64,000 nucleotides of DNA, taken from the NCBI RefSeq assembly GCF_000802225.1, contig NZ_JTDI01000003.1, forward strand, positions 930,001-994,000, in the 5' to 3' direction. Shown one piece after another: positions 1-10,631 of this stretch. Under the pieces are notes generated by a model. That model did no database searches, had not been told where the DNA came from, and worked only from the letters and a program-made list of their open reading frames with translations. Every line of letters begins with the position of its first letter. The stretch's first letter is position 1. The stretch comes from Novosphingobium malaysiense (lineage in GTDB: Bacteria > Pseudomonadota > Alphaproteobacteria > Sphingomonadales > Sphingomonadaceae). The translations under genes and the position numbers were made by a program.

Positions 1-4
1 GACC

Positions 5-688
5 ATGTTGACGCGCAAGCAGCACGAATTGCTCCGGTTCATCCAGACCCGGCTTGAGGAAAGCGGCATCTCTCCCAGTTTCGAGGAGATGAAGGAAGCC
101 CTCGATCTCAAGTCGAAATCGGGTGTCCACCGGCTGATCTCGGCGCTTGAGGAACGCGGCTTCATCCGTCGCCTGCCCAACCGCGCCCGCGCGCTCGAAG
201 TGCTGCGCCAGCCCGAGGATGCGAACAGCAAGCCGGCGCAACCCGCGGTGCCGGCGAACAGCAACGAGACCCAGGCACCGCGCGCGATGCCCGAACCGGC
301 GAACGACGTGGTCGAAATCCCCCTGCACGGCCGCATCGCCGCCGGCGTTCCGATCGAGGCGCTGGAAGGCCAGTCCACCCTGCCCGTCCCTGCCGCCCTG
401 CTTGGCTCAGGCGAACACTATGCGCTCGAGGTTTCCGGCGATTCGATGATCGATGCCGGCATTCTCGATGGCGACTTCGCACTGGTGAAGCGCACCAACA
501 CTGCACGCGATGGCGAAATCGTCGTGGCTCTGGTGCGGGGCGAGGAAGCGACGCTCAAATACCTGCGCCGCGAAGGCAGCATGGTGCGGCTCGACCCCGC
601 CAATGCCGCCTATGAGCCTCAGGTCTACGGCTCCGACGAAGTCGAGGTTCAGGGCAAGCTGGCCGGCCTGCTGCGCCGCTACCACTGA
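5..688 (+). CDS. lexA: LexA SOS-response repressor and self-cleaving protease
   Basis: Represses DNA-damage (SOS) genes and cleaves itself when stimulated by RecA. The 227 residues begin with a winged helix (about 1-65, starting [10 protein letters not shown]), followed by a Pro/Ala/Asn-rich linker (about 70-103) and a C-terminal S24 peptidase fold. The self-cleavage bond is Ala113-Gly114 in RIAAGVP. The catalytic pair is Ser147 (SGDSM) and Lys185 (TLKYL). Length is normal for alphaproteobacteria and the ATG at base 5 is the expected family start. The promoter lies outside the window, so autoregulation cannot be judged. It converges on comEC, leaving 21 bases between them. Confidence 0.97.
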   Translation: MLTRKQHELLRFIQTRLEESGISPSFEEMKEALDLKSKSGVHRLISALEERGFIRRLPNRARALEVLRQPEDANSKPAQPAVPANSNETQAPRAMPEPANDVVEIPLHGRIAAGVPIEALEGQSTLPVPAALLGSGEHYALEVSGDSMIDAGILDGDFALVKRTNTARDGEIVVALVRGEEATLKYLRREGSMVRLDPANAAYEPQVYGSDEVEVQGKLAGLLRRYH

Positions 689-709
689 GAACCGCGGACG
701 CCTCGGCGC

Positions 710-2890
710 TTATCTGCCGGGCCGCCACCAGCCATGCCGGCCCTGCCCGTCCGCGACGGTGGTAACCCCGGCCCGGTCCAGATCGATGGCCAGCCCGCCG
801 GTTCGTGAGAGCATGGAGCGGTCCGCCTTGAGCCACTTCGGGCGGCAGCTCCTCGGCAGCCAGCGATCGGCGATGACGATATCCGCCTTGTCGCACGCTG
901 CCGCCAGGGCCCGCTCGGGCACACGATCGCGGCTTCGGGTGAGAAGCAGGTTCCAGATGCGTCCTTCCCGCCTGACCGGAACCGAGCAGAAGTCACGATT
1001 GCACTGCGCACCCGGCCACTGCCGCAGGTTCACCGGCTCGCCTTCCATGCCGGCGAGTTCCAGCAGGTTGTCGCGCACATAATCGCTGCGGCTGTCGCGC
1101 AGGACAAACAGGCTGCTGCCATCCTGCGCCACGAGACCAACGTGGCGCCCATCGCCAGTAACAAGCACGTCCGGCGGGGTCATCGTGGCCAGAAAGGCCG
1201 CACCGACAGCGGCAGGTATCAGGCCGAACCAGCGTATTTTTCGGCTCCACAGGCCCAGCCACAGTCCGCCCGCGACGAACAGGAGGAAGGCGCCGGTGCC
1301 CATGGCGGGGAGCAGGTTCACCGCACCCGGCCGCGAAGCGATCCAGTGGGCAAGGCCGATCAGCAGGTCGATGGCCTGCTCCGCCAGCCACCATGCCGGC
1401 GCACCGGCCCCGACGATGTCCATCAGCAAGCCAGCGGCAATCAGCGGCATGACCAGGAAAGTCGTCAAGGGAATAGCGACTACGTTGGCCAGCGCGCCAT
1501 AAACGCCGGCCCGGTGAAAGTGGTAAAGCCCGATCGGCATCAGCGCCAACTCGATCACGACGCCGGTCAGCAGCAACATGGCGACCCCGCGACCGGCACG
1601 CAGGAGAGCCGGCTCCTCGCGCGGGCCGAGAAACCGCCGTACCGGGCCCGCCGTACCGAGCGCGACAATGGCGAGAACAGCCGCGAAACTCATCTGAAAG
1701 CTCGGACCCACAAGCGATTCCGGCCATAGCAGCAGCACGCAGAACGCCGCGACAGCGAGCATCCGCAACGACAGCGCCTCTCGACCCAGCGCCAGGGCTA
1801 TCAGAACCAGCAACGCGCCGATGCACGAGCGGACCGTTGGCACCTCGGCGCCCGTCAGCAGGGTATAGCCGATTCCCGCCAGCGCTCCGGCCCCTGCCGC
1901 AACTACCGGGAGGCGCACACGCAGGGCCAGCCAGGGCGAGAGCGCCAGCAGCCGCAGGGCCAGCAGATAGACCGCCCCGATCACTGCACTGACATGCAGG
2001 CCGCTGATCGAGAGTAGGTGGGCGAGCCCCGCATCGCGCATGGCCTGCGCATCGCCTTCCGCGATCCCCCCGCGATCGCCCGTCGCCAGAGCGGCGGCAA
2101 TCCCCGCTTCGGCGGGCGCAAGCCGCGTGCGGACATGGCGGGACAGCGCGCTGCGCGTCGATTCCAGGCGGTTGCCCTGCAACCCCGGTTCGATGACTTT
2201 CACCGGCCCCAGAACCGTTCCTGTCGCCGCAAGTCCCGAAAACCAGGCGGTTCGCGCAAAGTTGTACGCCCCGTGCAGCATCGGTGGCGCCGGCGGCATC
2301 AGGCGCGCCTTGAACCTCACAAGCGCGCCCGTGCCCACGTTATCGGCGCCTTTTCCATCGGGAACATTCACCCGGACCTTGAGCGCCCGCGCCGTATCGC
2401 GTTCACGCATCGCCAGGATCAGCCGCTGACGATCAAGCGCGGGCTGCTCTTCCCGCGCCAGCACCCGCGCCGTGAAGGTTCCCGCCATGGGCCGTTCGAT
2501 CGGCACCGCGCCTACGACGGACGATCGCGCCCAGACGACAAGACACCCCGCGGCCAGCACCAGCGGAAGCGCAATGGCCGCTTGCATCAGATGCGGGTGG
2601 CGCGCTTTTGCCGTGCCTGTCGCATAGAGCGCCCCCGCCAGCGCCAGGCACAGCACGCTCAACGCCGCCCACCATCCCGCAGATGGCAATGCGAACCACG
2701 CCGCTATGCCTCCACCGAACGCGACGGCCAGCCACGGCGCGCGATCGAAGCCTGCATCGGAAAGAAATCTCTCGAATCCCGCCAACCCTCTCGACAAGAG
2801 GAGCTTGCTGTTCCATGGCCGATGTTGCAGTGCAGCGCCTTCAAGCGCGTCTTCGCACGTGATATCGGATGAAGTGGCCTGGCTCGCCAT
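710..2890 (-). CDS. comEC: ComEC/Rec2-type DNA uptake channel protein
   Basis: Inner-membrane channel for single-stranded DNA in natural transformation. About 726 residues: an N-terminal membrane and DUF4131-like part, then the polytopic Competence domain with its signature ISGLHVSAVIGAVY, and a C-terminal soluble part. That C-terminal part corresponds to the metallo-beta-lactamase-like domain of many ComEC proteins, but I see no HxHxDH metal motif. The start is uncertain: ATG at 2890 or 2899, or a longer form from 2938 that would run into divergent gltX. No strong ribosome site precedes any of them. No other com gene is present in the window. Confidence 0.88.
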   Translation of the reverse strand: MASQATSSDITCEDALEGAALQHRPWNSKLLLSRGLAGFERFLSDAGFDRAPWLAVAFGGGIAAWFALPSAGWWAALSVLCLALAGALYATGTAKARHPHLMQAAIALPLVLAAGCLVVWARSSVVGAVPIERPMAGTFTARVLAREEQPALDRQRLILAMRERDTARALKVRVNVPDGKGADNVGTGALVRFKARLMPPAPPMLHGAYNFARTAWFSGLAATGTVLGPVKVIEPGLQGNRLESTRSALSRHVRTRLAPAEAGIAAALATGDRGGIAEGDAQAMRDAGLAHLLSISGLHVSAVIGAVYLLALRLLALSPWLALRVRLPVVAAGAGALAGIGYTLLTGAEVPTVRSCIGALLVLIALALGREALSLRMLAVAAFCVLLLWPESLVGPSFQMSFAAVLAIVALGTAGPVRRFLGPREEPALLRAGRGVAMLLLTGVVIELALMPIGLYHFHRAGVYGALANVVAIPLTTFLVMPLIAAGLLMDIVGAGAPAWWLAEQAIDLLIGLAHWIASRPGAVNLLPAMGTGAFLLFVAGGLWLGLWSRKIRWFGLIPAAVGAAFLATMTPPDVLVTGDGRHVGLVAQDGSSLFVLRDSRSDYVRDNLLELAGMEGEPVNLRQWPGAQCNRDFCSVPVRREGRIWNLLLTRSRDRVPERALAAACDKADIVIADRWLPRSCRPKWLKADRSMLSRTGGLAIDLDRAGVTTVADGQGRHGWWRPGR

Positions 2891-2919
2891 GGCCCGCATA
2901 GGACAGGAAGGTTGGAGTA

Positions 2920-4362
2920 ATGGCAAGCGGCAGTGCATCGGGCGGATCGAACGGCAAGAAGGCCGTCGTAACGCGCTTTGCCCCCTCGCCGACGGGCTTC
3001 CTGCACATCGGCGGCGCCCGCACCGCCCTGTTCAACTGGCTCTATGCCCGTCACCACGGTGGCAAGTACCTGCTGCGCGTCGAGGATACCGATCGCGCGC
3101 GTTCCACCGTACCGGCCATCGACGCGATTTTCGACGGACTTTCCTGGCTGGGACTGGAGGGTGACGAAAGCCCGGTGTTCCAGTTCGCCCGGTCGCATCG
3201 CCACGCCGAAGTGGCCGCCGAACTGCTCGAAAAGGGGCACGCCTACCGCTGCTACCTTTCTTCCGAGGAACTCGCCGCCCGCCGCCAGAAAGCGCAGGAG
3301 GAACGCCGCCCGTTCCGTATCGACAGCGAATGGCGCGACGCAGACCCCGCGACCTGGCCCGAAGGCGCGCCCTACGTGGTGCGCATCAAGGCCCCGCGCG
3401 AAGGCGAAACCACCATTCAGGACCTCGTACAGGGGCCGGTGACCGTGCAGAACGAGGAAATCGACGATTTCGTCATCCTGCGCAGCGACGGCACGCCGAC
3501 CTACATGCTCGCGGTCGTGGTCGACGACAACGACATGGGCGTGACCCACGTGATCCGCGGCGACGACCACCTCAACAACGCCTTCCGCCAGCTCGTCATC
3601 CTCAAGGGCATGGGCTGGGACATTCCCGAATATGCCCACGTTCCGCTGATTCACGGCGCGGACGGGGCCAAGATGTCGAAGCGCCACGGCGCGCTGGGCG
3701 TCGACACCTATCGTGATGAACTGGGCGTCCTGCCGGAAGCTCTGTTCAACTACCTGCTGCGCCTGGGCTGGGGCCATGGCGACGACGAGATCATCGACCG
3801 CGATCAGGCGGTGCAGTGGTTCGACATCGCCCACGTGGGCAAGTCGCCCTCGCGCTTCGACCTCGCCAAACTTCAGAATCTCAACGGCCACTACCTGCGC
3901 GAAGCCGACGACGCGCGGCTTGCAGGCCTGATCCGACCGAAGCTCGGCGCCGGTGTGGAGATGGACCTGCTGACGCGCGCGATGCCCGTGCTCAAGGTCC
4001 GCGCCAAGGACCTCAATGATCTTGCAGAAGGGGCCGCCTTCCTCTTCGCCAAGCGCCCGCTCGAAATGACCGAGAAGGCGCAGGGGCTTCTGACCGACGA
4101 GGCGCGGGGGCGCCTTGCCGCGATTCACCAGCGCCTGTCCGGGGAATCCGACTGGACTCTGGAAGGCCTGGAAGCCAATCTGAAGGCAATGGCCGGGGAA
4201 CTGGAACTGGGCCTCGGCAAGCTCGCGCAACCCTTGCGGGCAGCCCTGACGGGTCAGACGACCTCTCCGGGAATTTTTGACGTATTGGTATTGCTCGGCA
4301 GGGAAGAAAGCCTCGCGCGCATCGGTGCGCAGGCGGATGTTCCCGCCGGGTCGCAAGCATAA
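2920..4362 (+). CDS. gltX: Glutamyl-tRNA synthetase (class I)
   Basis: Charges tRNA-Glu (and in many alphaproteobacteria also tRNA-Gln) with glutamate. The 480 residues have the class I signatures: HIGG at 29-32 ([13 protein letters not shown]) and KMSKR at 251-255 ([10 protein letters not shown]). The C-terminal anticodon-binding helical region is complete. The ATG at 2920 is preceded by GGTTGGAG. gltA follows after 12 bases, so the two are probably cotranscribed. Whether it is the discriminating or non-discriminating type cannot be told from sequence alone. Confidence 0.96.
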   Translation: MASGSASGGSNGKKAVVTRFAPSPTGFLHIGGARTALFNWLYARHHGGKYLLRVEDTDRARSTVPAIDAIFDGLSWLGLEGDESPVFQFARSHRHAEVAAELLEKGHAYRCYLSSEELAARRQKAQEERRPFRIDSEWRDADPATWPEGAPYVVRIKAPREGETTIQDLVQGPVTVQNEEIDDFVILRSDGTPTYMLAVVVDDNDMGVTHVIRGDDHLNNAFRQLVILKGMGWDIPEYAHVPLIHGADGAKMSKRHGALGVDTYRDELGVLPEALFNYLLRLGWGHGDDEIIDRDQAVQWFDIAHVGKSPSRFDLAKLQNLNGHYLREADDARLAGLIRPKLGAGVEMDLLTRAMPVLKVRAKDLNDLAEGAAFLFAKRPLEMTEKAQGLLTDEARGRLAAIHQRLSGESDWTLEGLEANLKAMAGELELGLGKLAQPLRAALTGQTTSPGIFDVLVLLGREESLARIGAQADVPAGSQA

Positions 4363-4374
4363 GGAGAAGAACAG

Positions 4375-5658
4375 GTGGGTGATCAGGTCAAGCTGAGCGC
4401 AGGTGGCGCGGAATACGACTACCCTGTCCTCAAGGGCAGCGTCGGCCCGGATGTCGTCGATATTCGCAAGCTCTATGCCCAGACGGGCATGTTCACGTTC
4501 GACCCGGGTTTCACGTCGACCGCAAGTTGCGAATCCGCGCTGACCTACATCGACGGCGACGAAGGCGTGCTGCTGCACCGCGGCTACCCGATCGGCCAGC
4601 TTGCCGAGAACTCGTCGTTCATGGAAGTGAGCTACCTGCTGCTCAATGGTGAATTACCCAGCAAGGACGAACTGGCCAAGTTCGAATTCACCATCAGCCG
4701 CCACACGATGCTGCACGATCAGCTGCGCACATTCTACCAGGGCTTCCGCCGCGATGCGCACCCGATGGCGATCATGTGCGGCGTGGTCGGCGCGCTTTCG
4801 GCGTTCTACCACGACTCGACCGACATTTCGGATCCCGAGCACCGCAAGATCAGCTCGCACCGCCTGATCGCCAAGATGCCGACGATCGCGGCCATGGCGT
4901 TCAAGTACGCCGTCGGCCAGCCGTTCCTCTATCCGGACAACAGCCTGTCCTACACGGGCAACTTCCTGCGCATGACGTTCGGCGTTCCGGCCGAGGAATA
5001 CGAAGTGATCCCCGAAGTCGAAAAGGCGATGGACCGCATCTTCATCCTTCACGCCGACCACGAGCAGAACGCCTCGACCTCGACCGTGCGTCTCGCCGGT
5101 TCGTCGGGAGCCAATCCCTTCGCGTGCATCGCGGCCGGCATCGCCTGCCTGTGGGGCCCGGCGCATGGCGGCGCGAACGAAGCTGCGCTCAACATGCTCA
5201 AGGAAATCGGCACACCCGACAAGATTCCGCACTACATCGAGCGCGCCAAGGACAAGAACGATCCGTTCCGCCTGATGGGCTTCGGCCACCGCGTCTACAA
5301 GAACTACGACCCGCGCGCGACGGTCATGCAGAAGACCGTCCGCGAGGTGTTCGATGCGCTCAAGGTCGACGATCCGCTGTTCGAGACCGCGCTGCGCCTT
5401 GAGGAACTGGCGCTCAACGATCCCTACTTCATCGAGAAGAAGCTGTTCCCGAACGTCGACTTCTACTCGGGCATCATCCTCAATGCGATCGGCTTCCCGA
5501 CCTCGATGTTCACCGCGCTCTTCGCGCTTGCCCGCACCGTGGGCTGGGTCGCGCAGTGGAACGAAATGATCTCCGATCCCGGCCAGAAGATCGGCCGTCC
5601 GCGCCAGCTCTACACCGGCCCGACGCAGCGCGATTACATTCCGCTCGACAAGCGCTGA
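4375..5658 (+). CDS. gltA: Citrate synthase (type II, hexameric class)
   Basis: Condenses oxaloacetate and acetyl-CoA to citrate, the entry step of the TCA cycle. The 427 residues match bacterial GltA in length. Catalytic signatures include the first histidine in [13 protein letters not shown], the second in [14 protein letters not shown], and the aspartate in NVDFYSG. An N-terminal zinc/regulatory-type domain precedes the core. Translation starts at GTG 4375 after the ribosome site AAGGAGAAGAACAG. It lies 12 bases after gltX, and a strong intrinsic terminator follows. Confidence 0.96.
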   Translation: MGDQVKLSAGGAEYDYPVLKGSVGPDVVDIRKLYAQTGMFTFDPGFTSTASCESALTYIDGDEGVLLHRGYPIGQLAENSSFMEVSYLLLNGELPSKDELAKFEFTISRHTMLHDQLRTFYQGFRRDAHPMAIMCGVVGALSAFYHDSTDISDPEHRKISSHRLIAKMPTIAAMAFKYAVGQPFLYPDNSLSYTGNFLRMTFGVPAEEYEVIPEVEKAMDRIFILHADHEQNASTSTVRLAGSSGANPFACIAAGIACLWGPAHGGANEAALNMLKEIGTPDKIPHYIERAKDKNDPFRLMGFGHRVYKNYDPRATVMQKTVREVFDALKVDDPLFETALRLEELALNDPYFIEKKLFPNVDFYSGIILNAIGFPTSMFTALFALARTVGWVAQWNEMISDPGQKIGRPRQLYTGPTQRDYIPLDKR

Positions 5659-5687
5659 ATGTAGCTGCGGTCACCCGCGAAATCGGA

Positions 5688-5717
5688 AAGGCCCTCGCGC
5701 AAGCGGGGGCCTTTTTT
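5688..5717 (+). terminator. Intrinsic terminator after gltA
   Basis: An 11-bp stem (AAGGCCCTCGC pairing with GCGGGGGCCTT, one G-T wobble) with loop GCAA, followed by a run of T (CCTTTTTTC). It lies 29 bases after the gltA stop and ends the gltX-gltA unit. Confidence 0.9.
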
Positions 5718-5775
5718 CATTGGGAGAGATGCCGTCGCCCCCCCGTCAACATGGATGTTACTTTTCTAAACCGGC

Positions 5776-7881
5776 TTACGGTTGTTGCGAGGTGCCTTGG
5801 TCCCGCCGCGATTCCTCGAGCGAGCGCTGGACGTCGCGTTGAACCTCGTCCCGCGCCCGGCCGAGTTCCTCGGTGAGCCGGTCGCTGTCGATCTTCAGGC
5901 CGCCATTGTCGATCCGCAGGTCGATGGGATTGCCGTCGATCTGGCCGCTGATGACAGCTTGGCCGTTCTCGAAGCGCAGGTTGCCGACATCGCCCAGCGG
6001 AATCTCGCCGAGATCGGGCAAGTCGAGCGGCTGCACGGGGCCGCTCGGATCGGCGCGGGGTTCGGAAACATCGCGTTCGCCCAAGGCCTCGCGCATGAAA
6101 TCGCGCCAGATGCGCGCCGGAATGGTCCCGCCGGAGACGCCCTTGAGCGGTGAGTTGTCGTCGTTGCCCATCCAGACGCCGACGACCAGGTCGCCGGCAT
6201 ATCCGACGAACAGCGCATCGCGGCTTTCCTGGCTGGTGCCGGTCTTGCCGTAATTGGGCGCACGCAGCATGGCCGCCCGGCCGGTGCCCCGATTGATCGC
6301 TGCGCGCAGCAGCCTCTCGATGTCCGTGTGGGTGCGGCCTGACAGGCTGTGTCGCTTGCCGAGGATACCGTCGAACCAGCCTTCCTTTTCCGCGGCAAAG
6401 GCCGTGGGCTTCACCGGGAAACGGTTGCCCGCCACACCCGCATAGGCCGAGGTCAGCTCGATCAGCGTCATGCTCGCCGTGCCCAGCGCCATGCTGGGGT
6501 CCCCCGGCGGCAAGGGTGCGGTTACGCCGAGCGCGCGGGCCATGTCGATCACCGCGGTATCGCCGACCTTGTCGAACAGGCGGACGGCAGCAACATTGCT
6601 CGAACGCGCGAAGGCATCCTCCAGTGTGAGTGTCGGCGAATAGCGCCCTGCGGCATTCTCGGGGCGATAGCCTCCGGAGCGAATCGGCGTGTTCTCGATC
6701 GTGTCTGCGGGTTTCCAGCCCTTCTGCAGAGCCGCCAGATAGACGAACAGCTTGAAGGTCGATCCGGGCTGGCGACGCGCCTGGGTCGCGCGGTTGAAAG
6801 GCGTATTGGCGTAGTCCTTGCCGCCCACCATGGCGACCACTTCGCCATTCGGATGCATGGCCACCAGCGCGACCTGCGCCTTGCCCAACGGGGCGCGGGC
6901 AATCGCACGCCGCGCGGCAGCCTGGAGGCGAGCGTCGAGCGTCGTCGTGTATGTCTGTTTGGCGTAGCTGCCGTCTTCTAGCGCGCGGGCCTGCGGCAGA
7001 GCCCAGTCGGCGAAGTAGGTCCCCGTCGGCAGATCGCTCGCGGTGCGGATGTCGAGCCGTGGCGCACGCACACTCGCTTTGCGGGCCGTGAGGTATCCGG
7101 CATCGACCATCGCCTGCAGCACCACGCGCATGCGCTTTTCGGCGAGGTCGTAATGACGCGACGGTGCCAAGGCCGATGGCGCTTTCATCAGGCCCGCCAG
7201 CATCGCCGCCTGCGCCGTCGTCAGCCGTTCGGGCTGGCGGCGGAAGTAGTGCAGCGAGGCGGCCCGTAGCCCATAGGCATTGTCACCGAAATAGGCGTTG
7301 GAGAGATAGCGCTGGAGGATTTCGTCCTTGGTAAGCCACGCCTCCAGCCAGAACGCGATGAGCATTTCCCGCCCCTTGCGCCCCAGCGTCTGTTTCGAGG
7401 AAAGGAAGGTGAACTTGGCGAGTTGCTGGGTGATGGTACTGCCACCCTCGGTACGGCCCGTGGTCATGTTGGTCCACAGCGCCCGCGCCAGGCCGCGCGG
7501 ATCGATACCCCAGTGGTCGTAGAATCGCCGGTCCTCGATGGCGAGGAACGCCTGAACCACGTGGCCCGGCAGCTTCTTCACTTCGACCGGCGCTTCCACC
7601 AGCGCGCCATTGCGGGCGATCGGCGTGCCATCGGCAGCCAGCAGCGTGATCTGAGGCGGTGACAGCGGCTTCAGCGACTTGGAAAGCGGCGCGGTAACGG
7701 CCAGCCACCCGACCAGCAGCATGAAAAGCAGAAGCGTCGCGGCGATGAAGCGTGACAGGTACCAGCGTTTGCCGCGCCGCTTTTTCGGAACCGCGCCGTC
7801 ATCGGCCTCGCGCTCCTCATGCCATTGCGCCAGGTCCTCCTCATCATCTTCCATGGGAGGAAGGCTTCGCAAGTCATCCAT
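5776..7881 (-). CDS. Class A penicillin-binding protein (PBP1A/1B-like)
   Basis: Bifunctional peptidoglycan synthase in the inner membrane. About 701 residues: an acidic then basic cytoplasmic tail, one membrane anchor (FIAATLLLFMLLVGWLAV), a GT51 glycosyltransferase domain (EDRRFYDHWGID; GGSTITQQLAKF), and a transpeptidase domain with SxxK (PGSTFKLF), SxN (SSN in FARSSNVAAV) and KTG (YGKTGTSQE). The C-terminal about 100 residues are charged and low-complexity, ending in Gln/Arg-rich helix. The ATG at 7881 (MDDLRSLPP) is preferred over a start 45 bases upstream. Confidence 0.93.
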   Translation of the reverse strand: MDDLRSLPPMEDDEEDLAQWHEEREADDGAVPKKRRGKRWYLSRFIAATLLLFMLLVGWLAVTAPLSKSLKPLSPPQITLLAADGTPIARNGALVEAPVEVKKLPGHVVQAFLAIEDRRFYDHWGIDPRGLARALWTNMTTGRTEGGSTITQQLAKFTFLSSKQTLGRKGREMLIAFWLEAWLTKDEILQRYLSNAYFGDNAYGLRAASLHYFRRQPERLTTAQAAMLAGLMKAPSALAPSRHYDLAEKRMRVVLQAMVDAGYLTARKASVRAPRLDIRTASDLPTGTYFADWALPQARALEDGSYAKQTYTTTLDARLQAAARRAIARAPLGKAQVALVAMHPNGEVVAMVGGKDYANTPFNRATQARRQPGSTFKLFVYLAALQKGWKPADTIENTPIRSGGYRPENAAGRYSPTLTLEDAFARSSNVAAVRLFDKVGDTAVIDMARALGVTAPLPPGDPSMALGTASMTLIELTSAYAGVAGNRFPVKPTAFAAEKEGWFDGILGKRHSLSGRTHTDIERLLRAAINRGTGRAAMLRAPNYGKTGTSQESRDALFVGYAGDLVVGVWMGNDDNSPLKGVSGGTIPARIWRDFMREALGERDVSEPRADPSGPVQPLDLPDLGEIPLGDVGNLRFENGQAVISGQIDGNPIDLRIDNGGLKIDSDRLTEELGRARDEVQRDVQRSLEESRRDQGTSQQP

Positions 7882-8047
7882 CTTCAGTGCCGGACCGTTC
7901 GCTATTCTGTCTGCGCTCCATAGCACCGGAAACTGACGGTACGAACACTTCGTGAAGCCGAACGGCGAAACGCTGTCGAACTTTTAAGCCACAATCCCGC
8001 CACAAGCCGCTATCACCTTGGGCGAAGACCAAGCGGGACGCGACACC

Positions 8048-8257
8048 ATGCTGTTTGTCAGGATTATCGCTTTCATATTTGGCCTGCTTGCAGTGGCCAT
8101 GGGTCTGCTGTGGGTGGGCCAGGGCACCGGCGTGGTGCTCTGGCCGGCGGACAGCTTCATGCTTGCCGACAGGGCCTGGGCGATACGCGGGGCTCTGCTG
8201 GCAGCCGTAGGGTTGATCGTGATCTGGCTCGCTCGCCGCGGAAACGGCAGGGCGTAA
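8048..8257 (+). CDS. Small two-helix membrane protein
   Basis: 69 residues from ATG 8048, with two predicted membrane helices (IIAFIFGLLAVAMGLLWVG and ALLAAVGLIVIWLARRG) and a short loop. Family unrecognised; tiny proteins of this form are common in sphingomonads. It is divergent from the penicillin-binding protein gene (166-base gap) and ends exactly where the histidine-kinase-like gene ends on the other strand (8257/8258), so the two converge with no spacer. Confidence 0.7.
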   Translation: MLFVRIIAFIFGLLAVAMGLLWVGQGTGVVLWPADSFMLADRAWAIRGALLAAVGLIVIWLARRGNGRA

Positions 8258-9634
8258 TCACCCTTCCGGGTCGGCAGGCACGTCGAGGATGAAGCGCGCG
8301 CCTTGCCCCGGCGCGCTTTCGACGGTCAGACTTCCGCCCATCGCTTCGGCAAGACGACGCGAGATGTACAGGCCAAGCCCGGTCCCGCCATCGCCGCTGC
8401 GGCCCAGGCGTTCGAACTTCTCGAACATGCGGGCCTGCTGGTCTTCGGCTATTCCCGCCCCCTGGTCGGCCACGATGACCCGGGCACGATCGCCGGCGTC
8501 CTCCAGCCTGATCCAGACCTCGGAATCTTCCGGCGAATAGCGGATCGCGTTGCCGATCAGATTGAGCAGGACCTGCAGCACGCGGCGGAACTCGGCGATG
8601 GCGGGCAGCGTCTCGGAAGGCTGCGGCGGTTGCAGCGCGATGCCTTTTTCCCGCGCGCGAACACCGAGTATGCCGGCTGCCTGACGCGCCACTTCGGAGA
8701 GGTCGATACGATCGGGCGCAGTGCTGAATCCCTCCGATTCGACAACTTCGAGGTCGGCCATGTCGTCGAGAAGCTCGAGCAGCAGCTTCCCCGCGCTGGC
8801 GATTTCCCCGGCGTAGTCGGAATAGGCATCGGGCAAGGGCCCGGCGAGACGCGTGCGGATCGTCTCGGCATTGGCGATGATGCGGGAAATCGGCTGCTTG
8901 AGCACTGGTGCAAGATCCTGCCCGACGAGGCTGCGGCGGCGATAAGTTACCGGCGTACCGCAAGCGGACACCTCTTCCGGAGCCGGCTCGTCCGAAAGCA
9001 GCAGCAATTCGAAACCGACCGGCTCGAAACCGGGCTGCATGTGGGGGATCAAGGCGACTCGCCAGGTCCGTTCCGAACCCTCGACAAGCACACGCGCGCC
9101 GTCGAGCAGACGCCAGTGAAGCGGTTGCTGGTGCGCGGCATCGGCCAGCGGCAGGAACTCGGTCCAAAGCCGGCCCAATCCCGCTTCCATGGTCTGCGCA
9201 GTCCCGGCAAGCTCCGCGGAATTGCAGGCCACGGCCAGAAGCCGCTGACCGGCGTCGAGCTGGGCCGAGAGTTCGGCCAGATGACGTTCGGTCAGCAGAC
9301 GCCGGCTTTCCGTCGCCGCAGGCTCTTCCGGCGGGGTCGGTGCCGAATGCCAGCTAAGGACGCGCAATTCGCACCCTTGCCCATCGCCCTGCGGCTCCAC
9401 TTCCACCCAGGCCGTGACGGTATCCGCCCCATCTTGCACACAGACCGCGCGCGCCAGTTTGAACCCGTAGCGCCGGGCCTTGCGAACCAACTCGTGCAAC
9501 TCGGGCGGTGCAATAGTGCCCGGAAGTTCGCCCCCGCAGCGCAGTTGCAGGCCTGCGAGCGGCTCGTCTGCGCTGAGCAGGCGATCGCCTTCGTCGCTGA
9601 CCGCACGGGCAAGAATGGTGGCCTGGCCGTTCAT
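8258..9634 (-). CDS. Histidine-kinase-like protein lacking the phospho-accepting His
   Basis: 458 residues, apparently cytoplasmic with no membrane helix. The N-terminal two-thirds may be a diverged PAS-like sensor. A HisKA-like helical hairpin starts near 238. Aligning its conserved proline (Pro248 in LKQPISRII) with the usual SHELRTPL box puts Pro243 at the histidine position. The HATPase_c domain looks intact: N-box (LLNLIGNAIRYSPE), G1 (DQGAGI) and G2 (GGTGLGLYIS). It is therefore probably an ATP-binding pseudokinase or a sensor with another acceptor. The start overlaps the stop of the upstream gene (TGATG), so it is translationally coupled in a four-gene minus-strand cluster. Confidence 0.85.
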   Translation of the reverse strand: MNGQATILARAVSDEGDRLLSADEPLAGLQLRCGGELPGTIAPPELHELVRKARRYGFKLARAVCVQDGADTVTAWVEVEPQGDGQGCELRVLSWHSAPTPPEEPAATESRRLLTERHLAELSAQLDAGQRLLAVACNSAELAGTAQTMEAGLGRLWTEFLPLADAAHQQPLHWRLLDGARVLVEGSERTWRVALIPHMQPGFEPVGFELLLLSDEPAPEEVSACGTPVTYRRRSLVGQDLAPVLKQPISRIIANAETIRTRLAGPLPDAYSDYAGEIASAGKLLLELLDDMADLEVVESEGFSTAPDRIDLSEVARQAAGILGVRAREKGIALQPPQPSETLPAIAEFRRVLQVLLNLIGNAIRYSPEDSEVWIRLEDAGDRARVIVADQGAGIAEDQQARMFEKFERLGRSGDGGTGLGLYISRRLAEAMGGSLTVESAPGQGARFILDVPADPEG

Positions 9635-10596
9635 CAGCCGCCGAAACGTCCTGCAGACTGGCCGGAGGAGAGAATGGCTGCTGCGAGATCGGGGCCGAGC
9701 CGTTCGAAGCCCGGCGGCAGAGTTACTTCGGGATGAAGGGCGAGGAACTGCTCTTCGACGGCGGCCGGCTTGAGTCCCGCGGAGCGCAGCGCCAGAGCCA
9801 TGCGTGCGACCTGCGCCTCGTGGGTCGAGAACGTGACGGCATCGCGGTCCTGACCCGATCCCGCCGCGAGGGCGCTGAGAAACAGGGCAACCCCGGCATG
9901 GTTAACCGAAAGCGCCGCCTGCGCGCCGCTGCCCAGGTTCATGATCAATCGCGAAGCCAGTCCGAGCCGACTGGCACCCTCGTCGTAGGACTGGCGAACG
10001 GCAGCTTCGGCATAGGACACGCGATCCGCCGCACGAGGTGCCTCCTGGGCGACCAACCGCATGGTGAGCAGCACGGCATGAAGCAGTTCGCCGGGCAATT
10101 CGCGCAAGGGCAGCTTCATGCGCCGCTGCGCCTGGCACCACCGGGCCTGGCCGGCCAGAAACGTCATCGCCAGATCCTGCGTCGCCGCATCGGGCGAAGC
10201 GATCAGGTTCTGCATCAAGGGCGAGACGACCGGATCGAGCGACAGGCGAACCTGCAGTCTTTCAGTAAGTTGCCACTCTAGCGCCAGCGCGTGGAGATGC
10301 GAAAGCAGCCCGGGATTGTCGATAAACGCCTGCGTCAAATGCTCCGCGTCAATGCCGATATCGGTCGGCTCGTCACCGGCTGCCAGGACGGCCAGCAGTT
10401 CCCCCGCAAGGTCGGCCAGCATGCCGCGAACGCGCGCGAGAATTTCGTCGCTGAAAACGGAACTGTCCTCCGCCGCCACGAGATGCCGGAGAACTGGCAG
10501 TACGGTCTGCGCCATGGCGTCGCCTCGCGCGAGCTCTTCGCGCAGCACGGCCTCGACGTTTTCTCCGTTTGCCGGATGGACAGCTTGGTCGATCAT
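9634..10596 (-). CDS. Conserved helical protein of unknown function
   Basis: 320 residues, predominantly alpha-helical with leucine/alanine-rich segments and no signal peptide or membrane helix. Composition resembles HEAT-like or DUF2336-type helical proteins, but I cannot assign a family. Overlap with the kinase-like gene (TGATG) and position in the same cluster suggest a shared signalling role. That is inference only. Confidence 0.65.
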   Translation of the reverse strand: MIDQAVHPANGENVEAVLREELARGDAMAQTVLPVLRHLVAAEDSSVFSDEILARVRGMLADLAGELLAVLAAGDEPTDIGIDAEHLTQAFIDNPGLLSHLHALALEWQLTERLQVRLSLDPVVSPLMQNLIASPDAATQDLAMTFLAGQARWCQAQRRMKLPLRELPGELLHAVLLTMRLVAQEAPRAADRVSYAEAAVRQSYDEGASRLGLASRLIMNLGSGAQAALSVNHAGVALFLSALAAGSGQDRDAVTFSTHEAQVARMALALRSAGLKPAAVEEQFLALHPEVTLPPGFERLGPDLAAAILSSGQSAGRFGG

Positions 10597-10631
10597 CCGT
10601 CCTATGTACTACGCTTTTGGTTAAATACGGA

